From: Hymenobacter rigui
GTDB lineage: Bacteria; Bacteroidota; Bacteroidia; Cytophagales; Hymenobacteraceae
Reading direction: 5' to 3'
Length of the DNA stretch: 64,000 nucleotides
Assembly (NCBI RefSeq): GCF_003944715.1
Contig: NZ_RWIT01000009.1
Span: 123,001 to 187,000 of the forward strand
In this document: positions 17,978-26,337 of the stretch, piece after piece
Numbering within the stretch: the first letter of the stretch is position 1
How the letters are laid out: the number at the start of each line of letters is the position of its first letter
Program-made: the position numbers and the translations under genes
The notes under the pieces: generated by a model
Databases searched by the model: none
The model's input: the letters and a program-made list of their open reading frames with translations, nothing else
What the model was told of the DNA's origin: nothing

Positions 17978-18547
17978 ATGTCGAAGCCCGAACAGCCTGC
18001 ACACACAGGTAGCGGGCCGTTCTTTGAGCGGCGCTACTGGGTAGATGTGCAGCACCCGCGTCAGAGCGTTGAGGCGCTGCTGGAGCACATCAAATGCCAC
18101 CTGCCCGATTACTCGCCCGAAAGCCTGGCTGATTTCAGCAAAACCAAAGGCCAGAGTCACTGTCTGCGTGAGGGAGACGAATTCCACGTCAGAATACTGG
18201 GTCCGTGGAACGGGGAAGTCCGCGTGACGCAGGTGACAGCTGAAGGCTTTGAGCTGGCCACGCTGGAAAGTCACCCGGAGGCCGGCCGCATCGGGTTCAG
18301 CCTGCGCCCGCACCCGTTACTGCCGGATACCGTGCGGTTTGAGATTCACTCCCGGGCCCGCTCCCGCGACGGGCTGGTGGCCTTTACTTACGACACGCTG
18401 GGAATGGGCCGGCGGGTGCAGCAGCAAACATGGGAAGCCTTTTGTCAGCGGGTGGCAGAGCGCAGTGGTGGCCTAGCGCTGGTGCCGGTGCAGGTAGAAA
18501 CCATCAGGCAAACCGAAACCCAAACCGACGTAACGCACGATGCCTAG
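17978..18547 (+). CDS. DUF1990-like protein, first of a tandem pair
   Basis: The 189-residue product starts at the ATG at 17978; a TTG nine bases earlier is less likely. The middle matches the DUF1990 pattern: FELATLESHPEAGRIGFSLR, then VRFEIHSRARSRDGLVAFTY and MGRRVQQQTWEAFCQRVAE. This fold is related to the START/polyketide-cyclase-like ligand-binding group; no activity is known to me. The stop overlaps the start of the next DUF1990 gene by 8 bp, so translation is coupled. There is no signal peptide. Confidence 0.75.
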   Translation: MSKPEQPAHTGSGPFFERRYWVDVQHPRQSVEALLEHIKCHLPDYSPESLADFSKTKGQSHCLREGDEFHVRILGPWNGEVRVTQVTAEGFELATLESHPEAGRIGFSLRPHPLLPDTVRFEIHSRARSRDGLVAFTYDTLGMGRRVQQQTWEAFCQRVAERSGGLALVPVQVETIRQTETQTDVTHDA

Positions 18548-19265
18548 CAACCCGCCACTATACGAGCTGCAGAAAGCCCGTCTGCAGGCGTATGCCCATG
18601 CCGGCTACAACTTCGACCCTGATAAGGCAGCGGACTACACGCCCGCTACCGGCTGGCGCGTGGACGACTACGAAACCGAGTTGCCCGCCGAGGCTCCCGG
18701 GCCCGCCGAGCCGCACGGTGCCTGGGCTGCGGCCCGGGAAGTGCTGCGCAACTACACGTTTCCACCTCCCGGCCTCATTACCGGCATCTTTCTGCCCGAC
18801 CAGCCCCTTGACCAGCGGGTGATGGTACTGCGGGGCCGGTTTCTGCTGTTTACGTTCTGGTTCGGGGTGCGCATTGGGGGCGTAACCGACGAAATCCGCA
18901 CACTGCCCGATGGCCGCCGGGAGCAGGTGTGGGGTTACAACTACCGCACGCTGGAAGGCCACTTCGAACGGGGCCAGATTGAATTTACAGTGCACAAAGA
19001 CCTGGCTACCGGCCGGGTGTGGTTTCACATTCACGCCTATTCCCAAACGGGGCACATCGGCAACCCGTTTTACTGGCTGGGCTTCAAGCTGTTCGGTCGA
19101 ATGCTGCAGAAGCGGTTCGCCAACGAATCGGTTCGGCGGCTGCGGGAGCAGGTAGAGGAGATGCTGCGTAAGGGCTGGGCCAGCCCCGCCGCCGAGCAGG
19201 CTCCGCGCATTCGGGCTACATCCTCGCACAAGGATGCCGCTGAGCAATTAGAAGAGAACCGTTGA
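18540..19265 (+). CDS. DUF1990 family protein, second of a tandem pair
   Basis: The 241-residue product carries a full DUF1990 signature: GVRIGGVTDEIRTLPDGRRE, YRTLEGHFERGQIEFTV, then VWFHIHAYSQTGHIGNPFYW and FKLFGRMLQKRF. It overlaps the upstream DUF1990-like gene by 8 bp. The two proteins differ greatly in sequence, so the pair is an old duplication or two subunits of a heteromer. In the first gene the family core is weaker. Function is unknown. A perfect hairpin terminator follows at once. Confidence 0.85.
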   Translation: MPSNPPLYELQKARLQAYAHAGYNFDPDKAADYTPATGWRVDDYETELPAEAPGPAEPHGAWAAAREVLRNYTFPPPGLITGIFLPDQPLDQRVMVLRGRFLLFTFWFGVRIGGVTDEIRTLPDGRREQVWGYNYRTLEGHFERGQIEFTVHKDLATGRVWFHIHAYSQTGHIGNPFYWLGFKLFGRMLQKRFANESVRRLREQVEEMLRKGWASPAAEQAPRIRATSSHKDAAEQLEENR

Positions 19266-19270
19266 ATATA

Positions 19271-19302
19271 GAAGGCCCCGCAACCGAGGTTGCGGGGCCT
19301 TC
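19271..19302. terminator. Bidirectional hairpin terminator
   Basis: A 15-bp perfect inverted repeat (GAAGGCCCCGCAACC and its complement) with a 2-nt loop lies between convergent stops at 19265 and 19334. Confidence 0.88.
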
Positions 19303-19333
19303 TGCGTGTATAAGCTGTGGTAACAGGCAGGTG

Positions 19334-19996
19334 TTAAGCCTGCTCGGCGGGCTTACCGCCGTTGATCATGCCCGATACGATGCCGGGGGCATCCGTTACC
19401 TCAGCGCGGAACACCCCGAAGATGTGCGCTACCACAAAAGCAATAACGGCGTACATGGTTACCTCGTGGATTTCCTTGCACAGGTGCTCAATGGAGCGGA
19501 AATAATCTTCGAACACCAGGATGAGGCCAGTCAGCACCATCACGGCCAGTACCACGTAGAAGACCCGGTATGAATAGCGAACCAGCACGCCCTTTTTGGC
19601 AGCGGTATCACCTTGCGCTGCCTGGGCTTGCAGATGGGCTATTTTGGCCGCCGTGCGCTGGCTGCCGCGCTGCCGGAAGCTCACTACCACCCGGTAAGCC
19701 AGCAGAATGGAAATCAGGATACCAGCCCAGATATGCCAGTCCCAGATGCGGTGGGCCACCACGCTGCTGAGGCCCCGAAGCTGATCGGGGGCCATATTAA
19801 TGCCTTTTTCGGCCAGCCGCTTACTGAAATCAGGCGCGAGGCCTTTTACTTTCAGCACCACGAACAGGAACAGAATGGTCATGAGCTGAAACAGCACCAG
19901 CCCGGAGTTAATCCAGTGCCAGATGCGCACGCCTACAGAGTTACGTTTGGGGCCAGCCGTTACCGGGGAGGAAGCGGAATAGTTGGGGGTTGCCAT
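19334..19996 (-). CDS. Membrane cytochrome b (cytochrome b561 / formate-dehydrogenase gamma-like)
   Basis: The 220-residue product has four hydrophobic helices at about 30-50, 86-106, 145-166 and 177-198. Candidate heme-ligand histidines are H27 in RIWHW, H82 and H88 in AHRIWDWHIW, plus those in KEIHEVTMY and VAHIFGVF. This is the pattern of di-heme cytochrome b561 and NiFe-hydrogenase or formate-dehydrogenase cytochrome subunits. It would pass electrons between a membrane or periplasmic partner and quinone. No dehydrogenase subunit is adjacent, so its partner is unknown. It is divergent from the alcohol dehydrogenase gene. Confidence 0.88.
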   Translation of the reverse strand: MATPNYSASSPVTAGPKRNSVGVRIWHWINSGLVLFQLMTILFLFVVLKVKGLAPDFSKRLAEKGINMAPDQLRGLSSVVAHRIWDWHIWAGILISILLAYRVVVSFRQRGSQRTAAKIAHLQAQAAQGDTAAKKGVLVRYSYRVFYVVLAVMVLTGLILVFEDYFRSIEHLCKEIHEVTMYAVIAFVVAHIFGVFRAEVTDAPGIVSGMINGGKPAEQA

Positions 19997-20166
19997 TGTG
20001 CGGAGGGGAATAGGAAAACAGGTTGAGCGGGTAAGGTAAGCGGTAACACCCGGATTTACACAGCAACAGGCCCAGCCACGGGCAATGCCCTAAAACATTC
20101 CGGGCGGGCAGCCGGTTGAAGGAGTTCTGTTCTACGATTTCACTTCTCTCTACAACCGCTTTTCTC

Positions 20167-21207
20167 ATGTTAGAAGCCAAAGGCTATGCCGCTCCGGCCG
20201 CACATGCTCCCCTCGTTCCGTTTTCTTTTGAGCGCCGCGAAGTAGGAGCCCATGATGTTCGCATCGAAATATTGTTCTGTGGCGTCTGCCACTCCGATGT
20301 GCACCAAGTGCGCGACGAGTGGGGCGGCTCGATCTTCCCCATGGTGCCCGGCCACGAAATTGTGGGCCGCGTAACCGAAGTGGGTGCCCATGTGAAAGGC
20401 TTCAAGCCTGGCGACCTGGCCGGCGTAGGTTGCATGGTGGACTCCTGCCAGCACTGCGCCGAGTGCAACGACGGCCTGGAGCAGTACTGCGACAATGGCT
20501 TTACCGGTACGTACAACGCCATTGGCAAAGACGGCCAGCCCACGTACGGCGGCTACTCCAACAGCATTGTGGTAACGGAGAAATTCGTGCTGCACGTGTC
20601 CGAGAAGCTGGACCTGGCCCGCGTGGCTCCGCTGCTGTGCGCTGGCATCACCACTTGGTCGCCGCTGCGCCAGTGGAACGCCAAGGAAGGCGACCGGGTG
20701 GCTGTAATGGGCTTGGGTGGCCTGGGCCACATGGCCGTGAAATTCGCCGCCGCCATGGGCTGCGAGGTGACCGTGCTCAGCACTTCGCCTAGCAAAGAGG
20801 CTGATGCCCGTGCTTTGGGTGCTCACAAGTTTGTGGTAACCAAGGACCCTGAGGCCATGAAAGGTATCAGCAACTACTTCGACCTGATCATCAACACCGT
20901 ATCGGCCCCCATGGACCTGACGCCCTACGTGGCCAGCCTGCGCCTCGACGGCACGATGGTACTGCTGGGCGTACCGCCGGAGGCTCCTCAGCTACATGCC
21001 TTCAACCTCATTGCCAAGCGCCGCCGCATTGCCGGCTCGCTGATCGGTGGCATTCAGGAAACTCAGGAAATGCTGGATTTCTGCGCCGAGCATAACGTGA
21101 TGAGCGACGTGGAAATCATCCGCATGGACTACATCAATGAAGCCTACGAGCGGATGATGAAGTCGGACGTGAAGTACCGCTTCGTGCTGGATCTGGCCAC
21201 TATTTAG
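20167..21207 (+). CDS. Zinc-dependent NAD(P) alcohol dehydrogenase, cinnamyl/YahK type
   Basis: The 346-residue product starts at the ATG at 20167 (MLEAKGYAAP); an earlier ATG adds residues unlike the family. Catalytic zinc ligands appear in FCGVCHSDVHQVR and GHEIVGRV. The four-Cys structural zinc site is CQHCAECNDGLEQYC. The Rossmann motif is GLGGLGHMAV. The NAD(P) sub-branch shows STSPSKEADA, typical of NADPH-preferring YahK/AdhA enzymes. It interconverts alcohols and aldehydes, likely for aldehyde clearance. It is monocistronic. Confidence 0.93.
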   Translation: MLEAKGYAAPAAHAPLVPFSFERREVGAHDVRIEILFCGVCHSDVHQVRDEWGGSIFPMVPGHEIVGRVTEVGAHVKGFKPGDLAGVGCMVDSCQHCAECNDGLEQYCDNGFTGTYNAIGKDGQPTYGGYSNSIVVTEKFVLHVSEKLDLARVAPLLCAGITTWSPLRQWNAKEGDRVAVMGLGGLGHMAVKFAAAMGCEVTVLSTSPSKEADARALGAHKFVVTKDPEAMKGISNYFDLIINTVSAPMDLTPYVASLRLDGTMVLLGVPPEAPQLHAFNLIAKRRRIAGSLIGGIQETQEMLDFCAEHNVMSDVEIIRMDYINEAYERMMKSDVKYRFVLDLATI

Positions 21208-21227
21208 GCCAGCCGTCGGCCAGACAG

Positions 21228-21300
21228 CCTGCTTCCCAAATAAAAACCCGTCTGTTGCCCTTTACGGGGGCGGCAGGCGGGTTTTTATTTGGGAAGCAGG
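21228..21300. terminator. Unusually long hairpin after alcohol dehydrogenase gene
   Basis: The two arms, 21228-21250 and 21278-21300, are 23-bp perfect complements. They include AAATAAAAACCCG and its partner, so the inner part looks like an ordinary terminator with U-run while an outer CCTGCTTCCC/GGGAAGCAGG extends it. It starts 20 bp past the stop codon. Confidence 0.85.
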
Positions 21301-21313
21301 TTGCCAGAACGAT

Positions 21314-21338
21314 GTAGAGACGCGAAGTGTCGCGTTTC
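21314..21338. repeat. Half copy of the GTAGAGACGC repeat family
   Basis: GTAGAGACGCGAAGTGTCGCG is an imperfect small palindrome. It matches one arm-half of the longer palindromes at 50709 and 53839, and the words GAACAGCCGG close by also recur at 53871. It lies between convergent genes. Confidence 0.55.
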
Positions 21339-21364
21339 GGCGCTGCTGACGAACAGCCGGGCAA

Positions 21365-22912
21365 TTACAGCTTGTTGAATACGTAGGAGTCGTACTCCAC
21401 GTAGTCGTTCACGCGCAGCTCCACGGTTTTTACGCTGGTGCCGTCCACTACAAACCTGGCGGGCATCACCCCAAACACCAGGTCAGAGTAGGTGGCGCGG
21501 AATTCCTGGCCATCCATGTAGTCGAGGGTGGCGGTGAGGCCGGGGTGGTTGGGTATAGTGATGAGCAGCTGCTTGCCCTTCTGGCTGATGCTGATGCGGC
21601 CAAACAGCGGGTTTTCGTATTCGCCTACGTAGGCTTTGAGGGGTAGGGGCAGCTTGTTCTTTTTGCTCACCCGGGCCGCCAGTTCTTTAGTGGGGTCGGT
21701 TGCGGTGGCTTCGGCCTGCTGCCGGCGTTGCAGGCCCTGGGCGCTACGGTCCACGTAGGGCACGCCTAGGTAGCTGTCGAGCAACTGGTAGCGTAGCAGC
21801 TCGAAGAAACTCTGGTTGTCGTTGTTGGTGAGTACGGCAATGCCCAGCCCGGCCTCCGGCACAAAGCACACGTTGCTTACTTGGCCTGATGCGCCACCCG
21901 TGTGCCAGAACACCTGCTTGCCGTTGTAGTCGGCGGCTTCCAGGCCCAGGCCGTAGGTGATGAAGTGCGTGGGAAAAACCGGGGATTTTCGGCTGGTAAT
22001 AACGGTATTGGCGTCGCGGGTTTTGCGCAGGGCGGTCCAGGGAACCACCTGACTGCCCTGGTAGCGGCCACTATCCAGCTGGAACTGCAGCCACTTGGCC
22101 AAATCCGTCACGTTGGATACCATGCTGGCCGCCGGAGCCATGTTGTCCCAGTTATCGAACGGCACTTCCGCCAGCGGCCCGAAGGTGTTGGAGTAGGCAT
22201 GGGCATTGTTAGGCCGTTGCGCAAAGCCCGCTGATGAGACAAAGGTGCTACTCATGCCCAGCGGCTGCAGCAGGTTCTGTTGCACGTAGGTTTCCCAGGT
22301 GGTGCCGCCGGTAGCTGCCGGAATTACCTCGCCCGCTGCCACAAAACCGGAGTTGCTGTAGCCGTAGTCGCGCCGGAACTGGCCGCCGGGCTTCATCAGC
22401 CGCATGCGCCGCACAATTTCTTTGCGCTCCAGGTTGGATTTGAAAAAGGTGAAGTCGCCCTGGAAGGTTTTGAAGCCGAAGTGGTGGCTCATCAGGTCGC
22501 GCACCGTGACCAGCTGCGAGGCCAGCGAGTCGTAGAGCCGGTAATCGGGCAGGTATTTGGTTACTTTCTCATCGAGGTTGATCTTTTTCTCCCCATCGAG
22601 CTTGGCCAGGGCCGTGCCCGTGAACAGCTTGGTGTTCGAGGCAATCATGAAGAGCGTGTTGGCATCTACCGGGGCCGGTTTCCCCACCTCACGCACGCCA
22701 TAGCCTTTCTGCACTACTACTTTTCCATCTTTCACCACCACAATGGCCAGCCCCGGCACCTGCCAGCGCTGCATGCCGCGCCGGATGTAGCTGTCGAGGC
22801 TGTCGGTTACAAAGCGGTTGGGAGAGGCGGCGGTTTGGGCAAGTGTATCCGGTACGGCGCTGAGCAGTAAACCAGCGGCCGCCAGCAGACGGGCAAAAGA
22901 GGGAAGAAGCAT
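21365..22912 (-). CDS. Secreted serine hydrolase, class C beta-lactamase-like, with C-terminal DUF3471-like domain
   Basis: The 515-residue product has a signal peptide (MLLPSFARLLAAAGLLLSAV). The SxxK nucleophile motif is SNTK at residues 92-95. The Tyr motif is in GYSNSGF and the third box is HTGG (FWHTGGASGQV). The last 100 or so residues (LKAYVGEYENPLFGRISISQ) form a lipocalin-like DUF3471 domain often fused to such hydrolases. Substrates of this group include D-peptides and esters; true beta-lactamase action is less likely. Unlike the hydrolase at 9578, it has no T9SS signal. It is monocistronic. Confidence 0.92.
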   Translation of the reverse strand: MLLPSFARLLAAAGLLLSAVPDTLAQTAASPNRFVTDSLDSYIRRGMQRWQVPGLAIVVVKDGKVVVQKGYGVREVGKPAPVDANTLFMIASNTKLFTGTALAKLDGEKKINLDEKVTKYLPDYRLYDSLASQLVTVRDLMSHHFGFKTFQGDFTFFKSNLERKEIVRRMRLMKPGGQFRRDYGYSNSGFVAAGEVIPAATGGTTWETYVQQNLLQPLGMSSTFVSSAGFAQRPNNAHAYSNTFGPLAEVPFDNWDNMAPAASMVSNVTDLAKWLQFQLDSGRYQGSQVVPWTALRKTRDANTVITSRKSPVFPTHFITYGLGLEAADYNGKQVFWHTGGASGQVSNVCFVPEAGLGIAVLTNNDNQSFFELLRYQLLDSYLGVPYVDRSAQGLQRRQQAEATATDPTKELAARVSKKNKLPLPLKAYVGEYENPLFGRISISQKGKQLLITIPNHPGLTATLDYMDGQEFRATYSDLVFGVMPARFVVDGTSVKTVELRVNDYVEYDSYVFNKL

Positions 22913-23045
22913 AGGGGAAAAGAAAGAGGAGCAGAAAGCTAGTCAACCGTTCCGGATTAAGCCTACTGTGTAGCTAAAACCCCGATAAGATTTGAAATGC
23001 ACAGAGCAGCTATGCTAGACAAGCTGTATCTGAAAATCCAAAACG

Positions 23046-23133
23046 GTCATGCTGAGCCTGTCGAAGCATCTCTACCGCTATGCATGAACCGTTTGACAAA
23101 GCGGGAGAGATGCTTCGACAGGCTCAGCATGAC
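23046..23133. repeat. Intergenic palindrome of the GTCATnCTGAGC family
   Basis: Arms at 23046-23078 and 23101-23133 are 33-bp complements with one mismatch and a 22-nt loop. The arm core (TGCTGAGCCTGTCGAAGCAT) recurs with one change in the palindrome at 57122. It lies in the 262-bp gap between two minus-strand genes. The rest of that gap shows nothing else. Confidence 0.85.
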
Positions 23134-23174
23134 GTTCAGCGAGTTGTAAACGACTTTTTCAGACACAACCTGAA

Positions 23175-23819
23175 TCAACCCAGAGCAACCGGGCTTGTTG
23201 GGGGCGGGCTGCCGTTGGCTTGGCGCAGCACAAACTGCCGGGTAACAACTGCGCCCAGCAGACCTACGCAGCCCAGGGTAAGCAGGGCAGAGGCCAGGCT
23301 GGCGTATTCAGTAGGGCGGTAGGCGGCCACGGCTGCGGCAATACGGCCGGTGGTATCAACCCGCGTAAAGCTGTGGGGCAACGTCAGGTCGGGAGCAGTG
23401 TTCAGTTCCTGAAAGTGAATGGGAGCATAGCGCCATCGGCCCGCCTCCCAAACGGCGGCCTGCACCGCCGAAGTACCTTCTGTTTCAATTACCGCCGTTT
23501 TAGCGGAGCCCCACATGTACTCGGCCCATCTCACATGCCAGGCACCGGTTTGGTCCTGCGTTAGGTAGTACACCCTGTTGTAGCGGTGTTCCGGGTTATG
23601 GATGGTGAACTGGCCGGGGGTAGAAGTCAGGGAGCCAGGGGCACTAAATAGTAGCTTCAATCCGCACAGCGGCAGAAATACCAACATGACCCCAATTGCC
23701 GCCGCCCACTTGGCCGGGCCGCTGCGCGGGTGTCGCCACAGCTGGACAAGCAGTGCCAAAATTCCTAAATCGAGGGCTAGAGTTACCATTAACGGAAACC
23801 CGGGAATTTGATAAAGCAT
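23175..23819 (-). CDS. Hypothetical membrane protein (214 aa)
   Basis: The start at 23819 (MLYQIPGFPLMVTLALDL) is used because a longer frame would run through the neighbouring gene. Three hydrophobic segments are visible: residues 8-27, 37-57 and about 180-200. The loop between the second and third is polar and about 120 residues long, probably periplasmic (FTIHNPEHRYNRVYYLTQDQ). I recognise no family. The 3' end lies close to the palindrome at 23046. The gene upstream on the same strand encodes an unrelated exported protein 58 bp away. Confidence 0.65.
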   Translation of the reverse strand: MLYQIPGFPLMVTLALDLGILALLVQLWRHPRSGPAKWAAAIGVMLVFLPLCGLKLLFSAPGSLTSTPGQFTIHNPEHRYNRVYYLTQDQTGAWHVRWAEYMWGSAKTAVIETEGTSAVQAAVWEAGRWRYAPIHFQELNTAPDLTLPHSFTRVDTTGRIAAAVAAYRPTEYASLASALLTLGCVGLLGAVVTRQFVLRQANGSPPPTSPVALG

Positions 23820-23877
23820 AGTTAATAGAGCAGATGATAAAGCGCTAACGGGTAGCGTGATGCAATATTTAGTTTTC

Positions 23878-24381
23878 TCACTCCTTCTCCACCGGGTACT
23901 CAAACTCGCCTTCCAGCGTGAAGCGGCGGGCACCGCGGCCGGCCTCGCACACCTGGCAGCGGTAGGTACCGCGCAGCCAGTGTTTCTCGGCATTCACGCC
24001 GGTTATGACTACGCTGCCCGTATTCTGGCCGCAGGATTTGGAGTAGGCCGCCACCGGCCCGAAGCGGTAGGAAGCGTCCCGGTTACGGCCGCTCAGAATC
24101 TCCTGGAACGTGTAGCTGCCCGCCTGCACCGGAAACCGGTCGATGATGATGGTGAGGCCTTCGCCGTCGGGGTCGTCCTGGCGCACAACATTCAGGCGCA
24201 GGGCGTGGTCCGAACTCAGGAAGAAGCGGGAGCTGCTGGTGTCGGCGGCTACCGGCTGGCCGTTGATGCGCAGCGTGAGGTGGCGCACCGAACCGGAAGG
24301 CACGGCTGCGCCAGGTACCGGGCGTTTGGGCACAAGGCCGAGGGCGGGCAATAGGAGCAGGAGCGGAAGCAGGCGTTTCAT
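23878..24381 (-). CDS. Hypothetical exported protein (167 aa)
   Basis: The ATG at 24381 starts a signal peptide (MKRLLPLLLLLPALGLVPKR); a longer frame to 24480 has no better start. The mature part has beta-rich sequence (SVRHLTLRINGQPVAADTSS, then SGRNRDASYRFGPVAAYS). Four Cys residues lie in the C-terminal half, including a CQVCE motif, which suggests a metal site or disulfides. It resembles uncharacterised Bacteroidota lipocalin-like or DUF4382-like exported proteins only loosely. The final stretch RRFTLEGEFEYPVEKE looks like a closing beta strand. Confidence 0.65.
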   Translation of the reverse strand: MKRLLPLLLLLPALGLVPKRPVPGAAVPSGSVRHLTLRINGQPVAADTSSSRFFLSSDHALRLNVVRQDDPDGEGLTIIIDRFPVQAGSYTFQEILSGRNRDASYRFGPVAAYSKSCGQNTGSVVITGVNAEKHWLRGTYRCQVCEAGRGARRFTLEGEFEYPVEKE

Positions 24382-24504
24382 GCGGGAGTAAAGGCAAGAA
24401 TCAGCCCAGAAGATACGGATTCGGGTGCGGTTAACCTGCGCGGCGCGAAGAATCTGGAAGTACCGCTTCCCGGACTCCACGCGCCGCTCTGGTTTGGAAT
24501 GCGT

Positions 24505-25701
24505 TTACTCCTCGCGGCCGGGGTACTGCTGCAACGCCACCGCTAGGCAATCCATGGCTTGGTTGATGACGTGCTGGTTCACCACGTAGGCCATGCGCAC
24601 CTGCTGGCGGCCCAGGCCGGGCGTGCTGTAAAACCCGGATGCCGGCGAAATCATCAGCGTCTGGCCCTCGTGGCTGAACTCCTCCAGCAGCCACTGCGCA
24701 AACCGGTCGGCATCGTCCACAGGCAAATGGGCAATAACGTAGAACGCGCCGCTGGGCGTGGGCACCCGTACGCCGGGCATGGCCCGCAGGCGTTGCAGCA
24801 TCAGGTCGCGGCGGGCCTGGTACTCGGCTTTGGTATGGTCGAAGTACGTTTCGGGAAGGTCAGCGGCGGCTTCGGCCAGGCGCTGGCCTAGGCCCGGCGG
24901 ACTCACCCGCAGCTGGGCCAGCTTGAAAAACACGTCGCACAGAGCGTGGTTTTTCGTGACGATGGCCCCGATGCGTGCCCCGCAGGAGCTATACCGCTTC
25001 GAGATGGTATCCAGCAGCACAATGTGGTCGTCGGCACCGGTCAGGTGCAGGGCGCTGGTGTATTCGGTATCGTAGCAGAACTCCCGGTACGCCTCATCCG
25101 AGAGCAAATACAGCTTATGGCGCAGACAGAGGTCCTTCAACTGCTCCATTTCCTGGCGCGTGTACACGTAGCCGGTGGGGTTGTTGGGGCTGCAAATCAG
25201 GATGGCCTTGGTCCGGGGCGTAATTTTCTGCTCAAACGCGCCGATGGGGGGCAGGGCAAAGTTGTCTTCCAGACACGACGTAACCGGCACCACGTGGGTG
25301 CCCGTCGCCACGGCAAACGCCGAGTAAGGACCGTAAAACGGCTCGGGCACAATGAACTCGTCGCCGGGGTTGAGGCAGCCCAGCAGCGCAAACGAAATGG
25401 CCTCACTACCGCCCGTGGTTACCAGAATATCATCGGCCACCACCGGCAGGCCCAGGCGCTGGTAGTAGTCGGCCAGCTTGGCGCGGTAGCTAGGGTAGCC
25501 GGCCGTGGGGCTGTACTCCAGCACCGAAATATGGGCCTGCTGCACCGCCGCCAGCATAGCGGGCGGGGTTTCCACATCGGGCTGGCCAATGTTGAGCGGG
25601 TGCACCGTGAGGCCCCGCTGGCGGGCAGCCTCGGCAAAAGGAGTGAGTTTGCGGTAAGGGGAGGGCGGCAGGGCCGCTCCACGCTGAGAAGGTTGCAGCA
25701 T
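24505..25701 (-). CDS. PLP-dependent class I/II aminotransferase (aspartate aminotransferase-like)
   Basis: The 398-residue product starts at 25701 (MLQPSQRGAALPPSPYRKLT). Fold type I signatures are present: NIGQPDVETPP near the start, TTGGSEAISFALLG for the phosphate clamp, CSPNNPTGYVY with the conserved Asn, LLSDEAYREF with the PLP-binding Asp and Tyr, and DTISKRYSSCGARIGAI with the Schiff-base Lys. It may act on aspartate, aromatic or branched amino acids. A near-consensus -7 box (TAACTTTA, 25714-25707) lies 5 bp upstream. It is divergent from the DinB gene. Confidence 0.92.
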   Translation of the reverse strand: MLQPSQRGAALPPSPYRKLTPFAEAARQRGLTVHPLNIGQPDVETPPAMLAAVQQAHISVLEYSPTAGYPSYRAKLADYYQRLGLPVVADDILVTTGGSEAISFALLGCLNPGDEFIVPEPFYGPYSAFAVATGTHVVPVTSCLEDNFALPPIGAFEQKITPRTKAILICSPNNPTGYVYTRQEMEQLKDLCLRHKLYLLSDEAYREFCYDTEYTSALHLTGADDHIVLLDTISKRYSSCGARIGAIVTKNHALCDVFFKLAQLRVSPPGLGQRLAEAAADLPETYFDHTKAEYQARRDLMLQRLRAMPGVRVPTPSGAFYVIAHLPVDDADRFAQWLLEEFSHEGQTLMISPASGFYSTPGLGRQQVRMAYVVNQHVINQAMDCLAVALQQYPGREE

Positions 25702-25806
25702 GGGCTTAAAGTTAGGCCGGGCACCCCGGAAACCTAACCTGGGGCACAGAAAATAGGCTTGCCGGTCGCTCCCGAACTTCCGGCCCGGCCGCGGGTTGAA
25801 ACAGCT

Positions 25807-26337
25807 ATGACCCACGTTCCTGAACCCGAAGTGTGGCTGCGCGGTCCGCTGCCAGATATTTCGCCTTTGCTGCAACCCATGGCGCACGCCCTGCTGCAGG
25901 CCCGCGAGGAGCTGCAGGCCGCCCTGACCGATTTTCCCAACGATCTACTCACGGCCCGGCCGGCCGGGGTGGCATCGGTGGGCTTTCATCTGCGCCACCT
26001 CAGCGGCGTGCTGGACCGCATGCAAACGTATGTCCGCCATCAGCCGCTCAGTGCCGCCCAGTTTGTTTCCCTGGCCGCTGAAAAAGATGGACCGGCTACG
26101 CCCGACACGGTGGTTGGCCTGCTCAGCCAATTTTCGGCGGCGGTGGAGGCCATGCTGAACACTCTGCGCACCACACCGGAAAGTATGCTGCCGGAGTTCC
26201 GGCCGGTGGGGCGGCAGGAGTTGCCCAGTACCGTAATGGGGCTGCTGGTGCACGCCGCCGAACACACCACCCGCCACATGGGCCAGCTACTGGTTACGGC
26301 CCGGGTAGTGCGGGCGCTGACCAATGGTGCGCTTTAA
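25807..26337 (+). CDS. DinB-fold four-helix protein
   Basis: The 176-residue product starts at the ATG at 25807 (MTHVPEPEVWLRGPLPDI). The DinB/YfiT fold uses three spaced histidines to bind a metal; candidates are in FHLRHLSGVLDRM and in the C-terminal VHAAEHTTRHMGQLL. The family includes damage-inducible proteins and thiol-S-transferases such as BstA. The substrate is unknown. Its stop codon overlaps that of the convergent GH16 gene by 3 bases, an unusually tight join, with no terminator between. Confidence 0.85.
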   Translation: MTHVPEPEVWLRGPLPDISPLLQPMAHALLQAREELQAALTDFPNDLLTARPAGVASVGFHLRHLSGVLDRMQTYVRHQPLSAAQFVSLAAEKDGPATPDTVVGLLSQFSAAVEAMLNTLRTTPESMLPEFRPVGRQELPSTVMGLLVHAAEHTTRHMGQLLVTARVVRALTNGAL

